From Pseudopyrenochaeta lycopersici (taxonomy: Eukaryota > Ascomycota > Dothideomycetes > Pleosporales > Pseudopyrenochaetaceae), in assembly GCA_003313425.1 (NCBI GenBank), contig NHZP01000027.1:1-64000 (forward strand): 64,000 bases of DNA, in the 5' to 3' direction. Both the position numbers and the translations under genes were made by a program. Positions 47,801-57,098 of this stretch are shown here, in pieces (positions within the stretch are counted from its first letter, which is position 1; every line of letters starts with the position of its first letter). A model generated the notes under the pieces. That model ran no database searches and was not told the DNA's origin. It was given only the letters and a program-made list of their open reading frames with translations.

Positions 47801-48316
47801 TTCCGGCTTCAAGCCATACATGCTGTGGCAGGATAGAATGATGTTGTATTTATGGTCTTCACCACTCGTACCGGTACCGGTACTTCCACCTATGTCATCC
47901 CTATGAACGAATGGAATCCGATGGATATTAGCCGGGCTTGCTAAACAGGGGAGGGGGGACTCCGTCTCCAAGGTAGGACAAAGCCATTTCTCCAACCTTG
48001 TAGCAAACAAGCCGTTGGGCTCGAATGCAGTGTATAACTTGACTTTCCGCCTCAAACGGCTGGGAAGATACCCAAGTAGGCTCTTCGGGCCCGGTCTGAT
48101 TTCTAGGACCGAGATTTGTGTTCGTGAGTTGAAGAGAGGGACTAGCAGCTGAGATAACTGAGGGATAATGAAGTCTTGGTACGTTATCCATCCTGAGCCC
48201 TGCAAGATATCAAAGCCAGTGCTGTACTGTATGTCGGACAACGGCTGCATTGGAGACGACGCCGTTTCCGCGACTTTCTGTCTAAGGGCTCGCTTTAGGG
48301 AGTCGAGGGTGGCCAT
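44849..48316 (-). CDS. Four-domain fusion: methyltransferase-like / FAD oxidase / PMVK-like kinase / APRT-like, 1155 aa
   Basis: One uninterrupted exon. Residues 1-285: class I methyltransferase-like fold with VLEIRPGPKSLLG (about 70) as a degenerate SAM loop. Residues about 300-505: FAD-binding (PCMH) domain with IIGGGHSGH, whose His348 fits the covalent flavin His of berberine-bridge-type oxidases; the usual second Cys is missing (LGARPSVGAG). The oxidase ends with LKYSLDPYNVLAY (about 742-754). Residues 766-960: P-loop domain, FLVTGESCAGKDYCA plus EETKREYAVATGADLNRLL and AYKEQ, the pattern of animal-type phosphomevalonate kinase. Residues 960-1155: adenine-phosphoribosyltransferase-like, with VPDFPRPGIGFRHVL, RETGKLPPPT and the PRPP loop VVVVDDVLSTGETL. 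Gly-rich motifs are intact in the last two, so they could be active. The product is unknown; it is most likely cytosolic. It is divergent from GTP cyclohydrolase I. Confidence 0.85.
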   Translation of the reverse strand: MATLDSLKRALRQKVAETASSPMQPLSDIQYSTGFDILQGSGWITYQDFIIPQLSQLLVPLFNSRTQISVLEIRPGPKSLLGYLPSRLRRKVKLYTAFEPNGLFATRLEKWLCPTLETESPLPCLASPANIHRIPFVHRDDIGGSTGTGTSGEDHKYNIILSCHSMYGLKPECSFIERALKMLVERPQYGIVAVFHHDRPLGLDNVVCHRTVSFPTGIIRLANDDKTLDCFAPFVAGFVIQEAGKDSVIRAEWRKVCRALGRHEEAHPDHLLFSSPTVMVAFTQYATMLPELTAQVPWVKGDRMVKNWEACLHRPASTIRPTEIRHIQQCVRWAVKHGAGLTIIGGGHSGHCLWPNVVSVDMGAFDQVGILIAGKCGGDLDAASHSLVVAEAGCKTRDIVRKTMAAGLTVPLGARPSVGAGLWLQGGIGHLARLHGLTCDAIVGAVMVSVNSGQVLCVGHVPSQYRPPGSVRSENEHDVLWMLKGAGTNAGIVISVTFKACIAPTYSTRHWVVPLNDNVDARSKLRSFELIVKKLPPSCSADTYLYWDAGQLHLGVTMFESSTTKLTSTTSTPMSLDAILGMEKHAMTVDGVGLFETEMYVSRMHGGHSGGKTSSFKRCSFLRHIGDADVVNRLVAAVEARPSPLCYLHLLHGGGAVSDVAADTTAFGCRDWDFACVVTGVWPRDQDGTETSRSAVQWVYNVMVDLLSLSDGAYGADLGPDPRDAVLAAKAFGPNGPRLARLKYSLDPYNVLAYTCPLSKARTEQKVIFLVTGESCAGKDYCADIWVSIFNECNLTARAVSISEETKREYAVATGADLNRLLSDRAYKEQHRPTLTSFFHEQVQQRPRLLEEHFLNVAYGAVDVDVLLITGMRDESPVAALSHLVPDSRLLDVHVQASKQTRRIRRGCHGSGDDGNNKESNNSNSSLMTLDYLPSLIFDNDTAGDEAAKKFAEHYLLPFIHEDLQRLGGMVRLVPDFPRPGIGFRHVLGISQQPGGLDLCTTLLQTHFTGDWAKVDAVVCCEAGGFIYASALASQLKVRLVPIRETGKLPPPTVSVIKPSSHVSSLTSSHSKEKRIEMEQHVVPSGTSVVVVDDVLSTGETLCAVLQLLYEVGIGAENVSIMVVAEFPVHRSRELLHQLGFGKINIQSLLVFGGV

Positions 48317-49592
48317 CTTGGTTCGACACGGGCGTGTGAGTATCTCGCATTAGGGATGGCGATGAGGGTTGACGTGGAGAGGCGCTGTTGACGAGAGGAT
48401 AAAACCTCTGTACAGCGACACTATACCCGATCGGGATGCGCTGTGTGCAATGGCGATGACGACAGTATCATTTCGTGTAACCCATATGCATTGCGTCTGC
48501 TAGCAGCCGTGGCCATTAGTCGCAATCAAATGATTGCCCAGTACCATTGCTTACAGGCAAGAAAGGCCTACGGCGGGCAAACTTAAGAAGCTACTAGATA
48601 ATATATATCTACCTGAGAGGTGGATCGTCTCGTTAGCTGCACGAGCTTGGAAAATAAAGGTGCGCTGGCTCTCGATGACTACGGCTAGGGATCGCAGATA
48701 GCTAATTAAAGAGGATATCAGTCGTTAGCTGTTCGCAGCAAATATTTAACAAGAGTTCCTTCTGACGGTGTGGGGTACTGTTGCCGTTCCGCCTTGTCCT
48801 GCATCAAGGGTCGTTCGCGTGTGCGGTGCCGTAAGGTATGCTGGTTTTGCTTACTTGTACGCAGCTCTCAGTGCGTTTCCTCATCTAATGGAATCGCCCA
48901 ATAATCGGTCTGCGAGCCGCAGGCCTTGACCTTGGAGGTATGCTGGTCTCATTTTCGAGAATAAAGGGCAGCCACTACTGTATGGCCTGACTTAGTGGTG
49001 CTGAATCAGAGCGCCTTTCCAACATTGAATGGTTCGCACTAGCCAATAGAGAGGCAGCACTATGCAGCATTTGTTGGACACTGAGGGGCATGCTGGCCAG
49101 AATGTGTTGAACATACCCTTGTCGACGTCTCCAGCTCTGCCTCGCTTGGCATTCCAGTGCCTGAGTCCACTATAGCCCCGCTTGTACATCACAATCGTGT
49201 CCCTTCCATGTGATGGCCGGATTGTTCCTGCTAGTCAGTGTAGATGGAAGCGCTCGCCCTACAGCACCCCCGAGCTCATCTCCATCAGTTGCACGTCCGA
49301 CTCTTCGGTGTTCTTACACTGTTCCACAGCTTCTTTGCTAATCATACCATTGCCATAATATTTAAGGTTTCCATGCGCTTCTTTCCAAACAACCTCGTAA
49401 TAAACTTCATCAACATCGACATTCCCCTTACCTTATCTTCGCTTCGTGTTACAGCAAAGCCCACGTCTTACACCCATCATTAGTCTAAGATCATTGTACT
49501 GACGGTGCCTTTGCTTTGCTCTGAATTTAAATAGAAAGATAGATTCTTGGGATTCGTTAGCTTGGCAGGTTTCCCTTTTGTTCAGCGCAAAC
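48317..49592. promoter_or_regulatory. 1.28-kb divergent intergenic region
   Basis: Separates the fusion gene (minus) and GTP cyclohydrolase I (plus), so it must hold both promoters. I see no convincing gene in it and no clear TATA box at a fixed distance. The sequence is not RIP-decayed. Confidence 0.5.
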
Positions 49593-50463
49593 ATGGATGG
49601 CCAGAACGGGCACGATAAATGCCACATAGTCCACAGCGACATCGAGGTCGGTAGGCTCACCGAGGATGTTCCTCCGAAAACTCCGCTGGTTATGAGCCGT
49701 ACTCAAAGCCCATATACCAAACACTCCGCCATCGATTTCGACGGCTTGAGCTGGCCTAGTAAGTAGCACGCCTGTATGGAGATGGCATGGCTAACGAGTA
49801 CCAGGCAAGGGTACCCGCATGAGGAAGGAAGCGACCGAGCAGGAGAAGGAGGAGCGGCTGGCGAAGCTAGCTGGTGCAGTGAGGACAATACTGGAGTGCG
49901 TTGGCGAAGACCCCGACCGTGAAGGCCTACTGGATACCCCAGATCGCTACGCAAAAGCGTTCCTCTTCTTTACGAAAGGCTATGAAGAGAACCTGCGCGA
50001 AATATTGAACGGTGCTATATTCTACGAAGACTACGACGAGCTCGTAATCGTAAAGGATATTGAAATCTTCTCCCTTTGCGAGCATCACCTCGTGCCATTC
50101 ATAGGAAAAGTATGCAACAAATTATCCTAGGTTTGTGCTAACAATCTAAATCTCAGATAGATGCACATTGGCTACATCCCTAACCGTCGAGTGATTGGGC
50201 TCTCTAAGCTCGCCAGAATCGCCGAGATGTTCTCCCGCCGGCTCCAACTGCAGGAACGGCTTACAAAACAAGTCGCCCTCGCTCTTTCCGAAATGCTACA
50301 GCCGCAAGGCGTCGCTGTTGTAGTTGAGTCTAGCCATCTTTGTATGATGATGCGTGGAGTACAGAAGACGGGCACAACCACTACAACCAGCTGCATGCTC
50401 GGCCTCATCCGGTCTACGGTCAAAATTCGAGAAGAATTCTTAAATCTTATCAACCGAAAATAG
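49593..50463 (+). CDS. folE (FOL2/GCH1): GTP cyclohydrolase I, 257 aa, three exons
   Basis: Exons 49593-49758, 49805-50109, 50161-50463, with introns of 46 and 51 nt; both junctions keep the frame. Converts GTP to 7,8-dihydroneopterin triphosphate, the first step of folate and tetrahydrobiopterin synthesis, in the cytosol. Zinc ligands by family pattern are Cys147, His150 ([11 protein letters not shown]) and Cys218 ([12 protein letters not shown]); His149 is catalytic. [20 protein letters not shown] and [10 protein letters not shown] are the core helices. The N-terminus [20 protein letters not shown] is typical of mould enzymes. The start at 49593 is the first ATG. It may be the housekeeping gene or a second copy serving a pathway with its neighbour; the sequence alone cannot say. 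Confidence 0.95.
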
Positions 50464-51521
50464 AGCATGGCTTTTTTAATATCATGCTATGGTTTACTAG
50501 CCTGGTTATTGCTATGAATAGCGCGGCGGTGCTCATCCACTACCTTTTATGGATAACAAGCGGTGACTAGAGAATGGATGTAGCTGGCCCGTGCACGTTT
50601 TTGCGACCGGGGTCATGTAAGAATAAGTGGGAAACAGGAGAAGTAATCTGCATTAAGCACAAAAGCGAGAAAGGGTTGTGCAACCTAAAGACAATAAATG
50701 GGATAGGAGGGGTTGCCTTCAAAGAGCGTCGAGGAAAAACCTGTTAGTAGGATTTATGCGCCCCAAAATGCACTATTACATGAAGCTAGAGCTAAAGGTA
50801 GAGAGATAATAAATTGCTTAATTTCCTACAATAAATTATTCTTAAACAACAACGCACGAAAATTATCTCTCTAACTCTGATACTACAATGTTTAGCGCAA
50901 CAGGCATCAGCTCCTATTCTACGAATGGCATTTTTATTAAGTATAGAGTAGTGGTGATAACAGCCTAGACTATAGCGGAAAGCAACTACTTCGCCAGTAG
51001 ACATTCTGTCTACTGAGGGCTAAGGGCTAGTAGATCTAGCGCAAGCACGCTGGCTACAAGATAGTTGGGTTTCAGTAAGAGACTGTACAGTACTACCCAA
51101 AGTAGGAAATATTAATGCATAATACCTTACCTCCCTTGTCTCTACAGCTACTTCTTAAACTTATCGCTATCGAGAGCTTAAGGTATTAGCCCTTTCCTAG
51201 TTTTCTATTTCTTCGATGCCCTAAAATTCCTATGTTGCGCTAGGTTCGCCGTTAAATTCTTCATTTTCTGTGTCTCTAGGCTATCTTCTCCTTCACATAT
51301 TACTCTCGAATTATACCCCTCTTCGCAAATATGCTCGCTCGAGCCTAGTCACTATAAGTAATGCTGATTTAAAAAGCGTCGTAGTAAAGCTGAGCAATTA
51401 ATAGACTCCCACTCTTATTATACACCTCCTTAATAAGTTGAAGTTAATGCTGGCAGTCCGCTAAAGAATTATGTAGTTTATTCATTACCCGTTCAAGATC
51501 ACCGATGGTGTTGTTAAGCTG
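50464..51521. other. Intergenic, no gene seen
   Basis: The first 100 bp are the probable 3' UTR of the cyclohydrolase gene. From about 50760 to 51500 the sequence is AT-rich with RIP-like words (CTAG, TTAG, CTAA) and looks like an old repeat fragment that I could not assign. Confidence 0.4.
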
Positions 51522-52574
51522 TTAGATTTGAAGGCGGCGAGCGTCACTAATCCGGAGCTTAGGAAATGGGAGGGAGCAAAGACTACAATTACAGTCGAAC
51601 CCGAATGCCTCTTTCAAATAGGTCCGGCGGGAGTCGGATGGTCCTCGTTTCTCGTAGGAGATGGTGATTTCTTCTCCGGCCTTGATGCAGCGAACCGTGT
51701 AGATGGTCTCGCACTTCGTGTCGTCGTTCCAGTTATTGTGAGCATTTGGCAGACAGCTGTGATTGATGAGACAAATGGTGGGGTAGACCCCCCCTATCAC
51801 CGAGTCCGCGCCACAGGGCAAAGCCGTTTGTTCTGAAAATACCGCTGAATGTATGCTTGCCGGGGAAGTTGTTGTGCAGGGAGAGGAAAATTCGTTGCTC
51901 GCTCTTCGGCAGTGACTTTAGCTGCATCATAACGTTGTTCTCCATTGGGCTAATTGGCGACAAGTTGGGACTGGGGAAAAGAGGTTTCTCGCAAAGAATT
52001 CGAGTGCCCTTGGCGATATTGAAGCGTGCTACAACGCTTTTTCCTTTACCAGGAACCGATTGAACTGTATACCGCCGCAGGTTCAACTCACTGAAAGGGT
52101 CAGTGCCAAAGACGTATTGAGCTACGCTAGTTGGAATTTCTGGTTCGTCTGGCTAGGATACATTTAGAAATCTATATACAAGAATGGATATATAATAACG
52201 AACCTGTTCATAAGACTTGATTGAGTCATTTACTTCTGTCCAGCTGTGAAAGCCTTCGTTCACAGCGTCGTTCCAGGGTCGGATGCGAGAGCCAAAGTAA
52301 CAACATGCGACTAGGGTGACAGTATCGATGTACTGTTGTACGCCCTTGGCATGACTGCCTGAAATCTTAGAGCTGAAGCGTAGGAATTTGTGTCCATCGA
52401 AGGGGAGCAGTGGATGCTCGCCTGCCTTGAATTCAATGTAGTTCGGCTTGACCTCGACCGGGTCATCATTTTGGTAACGTTCTTTTATGGCATTGATGAA
52501 TGATTGCCAATTTTGCCTGTCTACTGCTCCTTTGGACAGCCGTGGGCCATATCAAATCCAGCATCAATGCCCAT
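51522..52574 (-). pseudogene. SET-domain gene with two frameshifts
   Basis: Reads MGIDAGFDMA, then after a 1-nt shift near 52550 RLSKGAVDRQNWQSFINAIK. A 51-nt intron follows (52153-52203), then LRRYTVQSVPGKGKSVVARF (start of SET). A second 1-nt shift near 51825 leads to PCGADSVIGG and the SET core CLINHSCLPNAHNNWN, IKAGEEITISYE, and the post-SET FDCNCSLCSLPF. This is the SET protein-lysine methyltransferase type found in large numbers in moulds. Both shifts lie where homologues read straight through. Sequencing error could explain one, hardly both. Not RIP-decayed. Confidence 0.75.
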
Positions 52575-53556
52575 AGTCGCCACTCGTGCTCAAGTGTGTG
52601 TAAGAAATGATGGTGACGGGTGATTTAGGGATTAGTTCGCGACTGAGATTGATCATATATTTTGACCAGAAACCTTGGAGGTAACAAAATTGGCCTTACT
52701 AGCTCAAAAATGGTTGTGATGTTCTGTAGGATATGTCATGAGGTGATTGGTCACATACTTTTTGCGCTGTTGCCAAGGGGTAACAAGGGAAATTGATGAC
52801 ACATCCAATCACCGTCCCTGTCCCCAATGAAGGGACTGCTAAACTATCAATAGGGCTTCCTGAACGTTTACTAACTCATATAATTCTTCTCAAAATTCGC
52901 GATGTATACATGTATAAGGGCGCATCAGAGCGGGAAACCTAGATCTTGCTGGTTCACCCCTCTTAGCTCAGTTACCCGGCGATACGCAGGCTGGGCCGGG
53001 ATATATTCCGACCGGTCAGGGGCTGCAAAGATTTGATCGATCCATGCACTGATATTGCGTGGCTACGAATACATGCCTGGGGGATTAGAAGGGTCGTAGA
53101 CATCCAAACATGGGCTGACGGGACTGTGGTTGAGGCGGCGCAAGTCTTTGCTTTGTTGGTGTTCGTTCTGGCTGTCAGGGCAGCAACAGGCTATAACGTC
53201 CCAGCTCGCCTATTCATAACGGCATCATCCTGGGCGTGATCCCTTGGCTTTGAGCACTGTCTAACTACACTTTGCTTATCGCAGCCCGTAGCCACTTTCT
53301 TAATTTAGGCCCAAATTTTTTTTAATCCAACGCCCCTCCTACTTGCCAACTTAAACTATGACTGAGAAGTATCCTCTTGTACGGTAGCAGGTCACGTGTC
53401 CAGCCCAGCTGAGATTAGCAGGCGAGATGATGACGAGTCTAAGAGCCTAACGTGAGCATTTCTAAACTACAGCTATGATATTTTCAATTTTCTATTACAA
53501 TCAGGAAGTAGAGGCTTTTCTTTCTTAACCTACTTAATAAGGCATTAAGGTACTAC
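52575..53556. other. Intergenic, no gene recognised
   Basis: A 68-codon + frame at 53033-53239 has no recognisable motif and I do not count it as a gene. No repeats seen. Confidence 0.4.
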
Positions 53557-53746
53557 TGTCAGATTCAAGGACCATTTGGCTTGATCTTTGATGAATTTTT
53601 GATGATCATCCCCCTTCCTGGTGTCTTCTCTATTTTCTGCCTTTTATGGAGTGTGTGTGTGTGCCAAGTGGTTACACCCGAGCTTTGCACTACAATACAG
53701 TATCGCGTACCTAGTATCTAACAACAACAACTTGTGTAGTCTGACA
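53557..53746 (-). repeat. Solo LTR (TGTCAG family), 190 bp
   Basis: Starts TGTCAGATTCAAGGACCATT, ends CTTGTGTAGTCTGACA, flanked by ACTAC duplications (53552-53556, 53747-53751). It contains a GTGTGTGTGTGTG run. It shares both ends with 18220-18440, but the middle differs. Confidence 0.88.
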
Positions 53747-54463
53747 ACTACGGAAGCGCAACAACCTTAAATATCTAGAAAATTTGCTTAGTCTATGGTC
53801 TTTACATGTCTATCTACAGCTTAATAAAGTTTAGGCTAGATACACAAACTCTCTAGTAGATCTAAGGCTATCTAAAGTGACGCTATCGTAGGTGCCCGCA
53901 GTAAAATATGGTATTACTAGGTAAGCAGGAGTTTTCTGTAGAAGATATAAAGCACAGATAAAGCTAGGGATTTATGGTGTCTATTCTAAGATATTTTAGG
54001 CCTGTTGATTGTTGTTGGTTTTGTTATGCTGAAAAGCACTGGCGGAGGCTCGCTACCCAGGATGGACGTTAGAGCTCATTATCTCTTGTCCACGACTGTA
54101 TCATACCCTTTTCTTCCCTAGTTCTTGCTAGTGTCTCGTCAGTAAAACAGACCGTTCTGAAGTTAAATCTAAGGTTATTAGCTAGAACCTATGCATAGCG
54201 CTCTCTTTCTTGTGTAGAGTTGAGAGGAGGCTTCTATCTAGGCTTCCTCCTTTAATATCCAGCCTCGTACATAACATTTTCGAAGTAGAGATGCTTATTT
54301 GTGGTACAATACCGCTGAAATCACCGTCCTAGATTATCTGCTAGCCCTCTTTCTCGCGGTTATTGTGTGAGGATGTGACAAGGTTAATTATGGCGTCCTT
54401 CTAATGTTGTTGCAAAAGGCTGCTTCGCCTACGCCCAAGGTTATTTCCATACAATATATGATC
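53747..54463. other. AT-rich RIP-like repeat DNA, no gene
   Basis: Many TAG/CTA words and no open frame. Probably an old transposon fragment beside the solo LTR. Confidence 0.4.
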
Positions 54464-54646
54464 CTATAAATTAAGATTTCCTTCTCTTACTCTTGCTTTA
54501 ACACGTCGAACAAGTGCAGAAAAGCCTAGTTGCATGCGTGGCATGAGGTTTAAGAGAGCTGATGCTGATGCATAGCCATCGCGCGACGCGACAATCGCGC
54601 CTACCACGAACGCGCGTGTTGTGGGGTGCATTTCTGTGCGAGAAGT
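54464..54646 (-). pseudogene. Tc1/mariner-type transposase N-terminal fragment
   Basis: Reads EMHPTTRAFVVGAIVASRDG, then SASALLNLM and FSALVRRVKAR. This resembles the helix-turn-helix start of fungal Tc1-like transposases (ELTPxxRAFIVGAxVAxRDG...RRVKAR). It stops after 60 residues; no catalytic part follows. It belongs to a different family from the Tc1 remnant at 18.4/25.5 kb. Confidence 0.55.
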
Positions 54647-55594
54647 CTTAGGAAGGTTCAGAACTTTATCCTTTTTATATTTAAAAGGCTTGTGATGATT
54701 TATTATATTTATTTTGAAGGTAGTAGTGGAGAAATAGAGGCTGAGTTTTATGAAGTCGCGATGTTGATGTTCGCGGGCGATGCAAGCACGGGCCCAAAAC
54801 TCAAAAAAACGAGCTCCTTCGTAGACTCTTTCGACATTATCCGGGCCGCTTTGCAGGAGCTGCATATCTCCAATGCGCAACAGATCAAAACTCGGTTGCG
54901 TTTTGGTTCCTTGAGGAACCCCGAATGAGCAGAGATGTATGCTTCTTCGTGCGGCAGTTCGTGCAAGCCTCTTCGCACGGTGCCTCATGTGTTGACTCCT
55001 TCTGCCAGCAAGCTTCGTATTGCCAGGTCGACCTGGCAGAAGCATTATTCGCTAGCCGAGGGTTGTGCTAAGCGAGGTGCTCGTCATGGAGTTCTGCACC
55101 TACGCTCTGCCAGGCATGCTGGACAGGTGGGTGCATTGTCCGTCATGAGTCTTCGAATAATGGTCGTTGTTGGTAGGGTTGTTGAATTTCAAGATTGTAT
55201 CTGGTCGCTAGAGTTCGAGTTTATTCAATACAAATCCTTTCGAGTTGATTTGGGACACTTAGCTCCTTGTTTCAGCGCGAGCCAGGGCTCATAACCTGTT
55301 ATCAGTAGTAGGGAGTAAGTGATTGATTGATTGAGGTCCGACTCAGGGAGCCTGATCACATGACCGGCTTCCAACACTGTGCAGGTATAAGTCGCTGTCA
55401 CGATCCAACGTCTTAGAAGAGGTTGATTGGCGGCCATCGGCTCTGGCGGATGGCTTGAGCGCTAGAACTAGCAAATAGTTCAGAGGGCGACTTAGCGTGG
55501 AGCATTCCAGCTGCTGAGACCTTCACCCCGCACGGAAATTGGTGGAAGAGCAGCGCGTAGTTAAGTATTCCCGCTTCTCTTGCGTGTTTTCGGG
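54647..55594. other. Intergenic upstream of RBR gene; contains short repeat
   Basis: No gene that I can support. 55297-55376 is an 80-bp inverted, internally deleted copy of the solo LTR at 44635-44744 (TGTTATCAG...CTTCCAACA) without a clear target duplication. Confidence 0.5.
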
Positions 55595-57098
55595 ATGACA
55601 TCTTCTGTTTCGCTAAGCTTTCAGTACCTGGTTTTCCCCTTCAAGCTTACGTCCGAAATGAGTGCCTTCGTTATCACCATCCAACCTTCGGATCCGAGCT
55701 ACTTGGATGATCAGATCGCTGCTCTGACCCTTCAACTTAAAGAATTCAACTACCACAATGAGACCTCAAAGAAAGGCAAATACCCTGTCGACAAGGTTCC
55801 AGACCTCGGTGTCGCGTATGCCAGTTCCCTAGCTGAAATTGAAGCCTATTTGGGATTCCTGAAAGATGTCAAGTTGACTCACAGCATTGCTAATGCTGTC
55901 GACACTGATGCTGGACTCATTGCCGAAATGGCCCAGCAGGAGGCCCAGGCGCAAGACGACAGGCGCTACGCCAGACAAATCATCACGGACCACCTTCTTG
56001 AATATGAGGTTCCTCCACCTTATACAGAAGAGGTACGCCAGGACTTTATCGAAGATGAAATTGTACGCCGTTTGGCAGCCATCCTGACAACGGATGACTC
56101 ACTGTATGAGGAAGCTGCATCAGAGGCTGGACCATCGAGTCCTTATGCCCAACGTCAGGCCAAGGCGCTCAGGCAATTGTCGCTTAAGCAATTTGAGTGC
56201 AGCGCTTGTCGAGATGACTTTCGTTTGGTTTCAGTCACAAAACTCGAATGTGGTCATCTATACTGCTCCGAGTGTCTCAAACGAGTCATCATGCGGGCAA
56301 CGGTCGAGAAGGATCTTGTGTATATGCCGCCAAGATGCTGCGGAACCCCCATTGTCAGATCCCTCGTCGTCAGCAGCTTGACGACCCAAGAGCTGGAAGA
56401 TTTTGAGAATACCAAGATCGAGAAAGGTACACGAGAAAAGACATACTGCAGCAACTATGATTGCGGAAGCTTCATTGCGTCTAGACACATCAGAGCGAGT
56501 GAAGCAACATGCCCTCGCTGCAAGCACAAGACATGCATTATGTGCAAGAACAAATACCACAAAGATGACTGCTCTGCCGACCTCGACCTCCAAACGACCT
56601 TGGTCTTAGGACAAGCACAGCATTGGCAAAGATGCTTCTCGTGCCGAGCTCTTGTGGAAATAGACTGGGGCTGTAACCACATGACGTGAGTAAAACGTTC
56701 TTGTATGTCACATATATACACTGACTCCATATCAACTTAGATGCCGTTGCGGCGCACAATTTTGTTATCAATGCGGCACACAATGGCGTCGCTGCCGATG
56801 TGCGCTTTGGGAAGAACGAAATCTATTTCACCACGCAGAACAAGTTGTGGATCGAGCCGCGCATGGATATGTTCCGCCAGCCCTGCGTCAACGTCGCATT
56901 GACCAAGTGCAAGAAGAGCTCCGCGACGATGACGAATGCAATCATCACGGACGGAAGATGTTCTCCATGGTTACAGAAGGCGCCCCCAAACGAGGTTTCC
57001 GCTGTGAGATGTGTAATGTCAGACATCGGAACTTCATTCTTCGATGCAAGCGTTGCCAGCTGGAGCTCTGTGCTGACTGTCGCCGCAACCGCGTTTGA
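55595..57098 (+). CDS. RBR-type E3 ubiquitin ligase, 482 aa, two exons
   Basis: Exons 55595-56685 and 56741-57098; the 55-nt intron (GTGAGT...CTTAG) joins in phase inside the RING2 motif. RING1 at about 202-253 (CSACRDDFRLVS ... LECGHLYCSECL). IBR at about 285-326 (YCSNYDCGSFIAS ... CPRCKHKTCIMC). RING2 at about 347-376 (CFSCRALVEIDWGCNHMTC), where Cys360 is the expected catalytic cysteine that carries ubiquitin. A C-terminal extra Cys-rich block (RCEMCNVRHRNF, CKRCQLELCADC) may bind zinc. The N-terminal 190 residues are helical and acidic. Substrate unknown. The start could also be the ATG at 55658, giving MSAFVITIQP. Not RIP-damaged. Confidence 0.88.
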
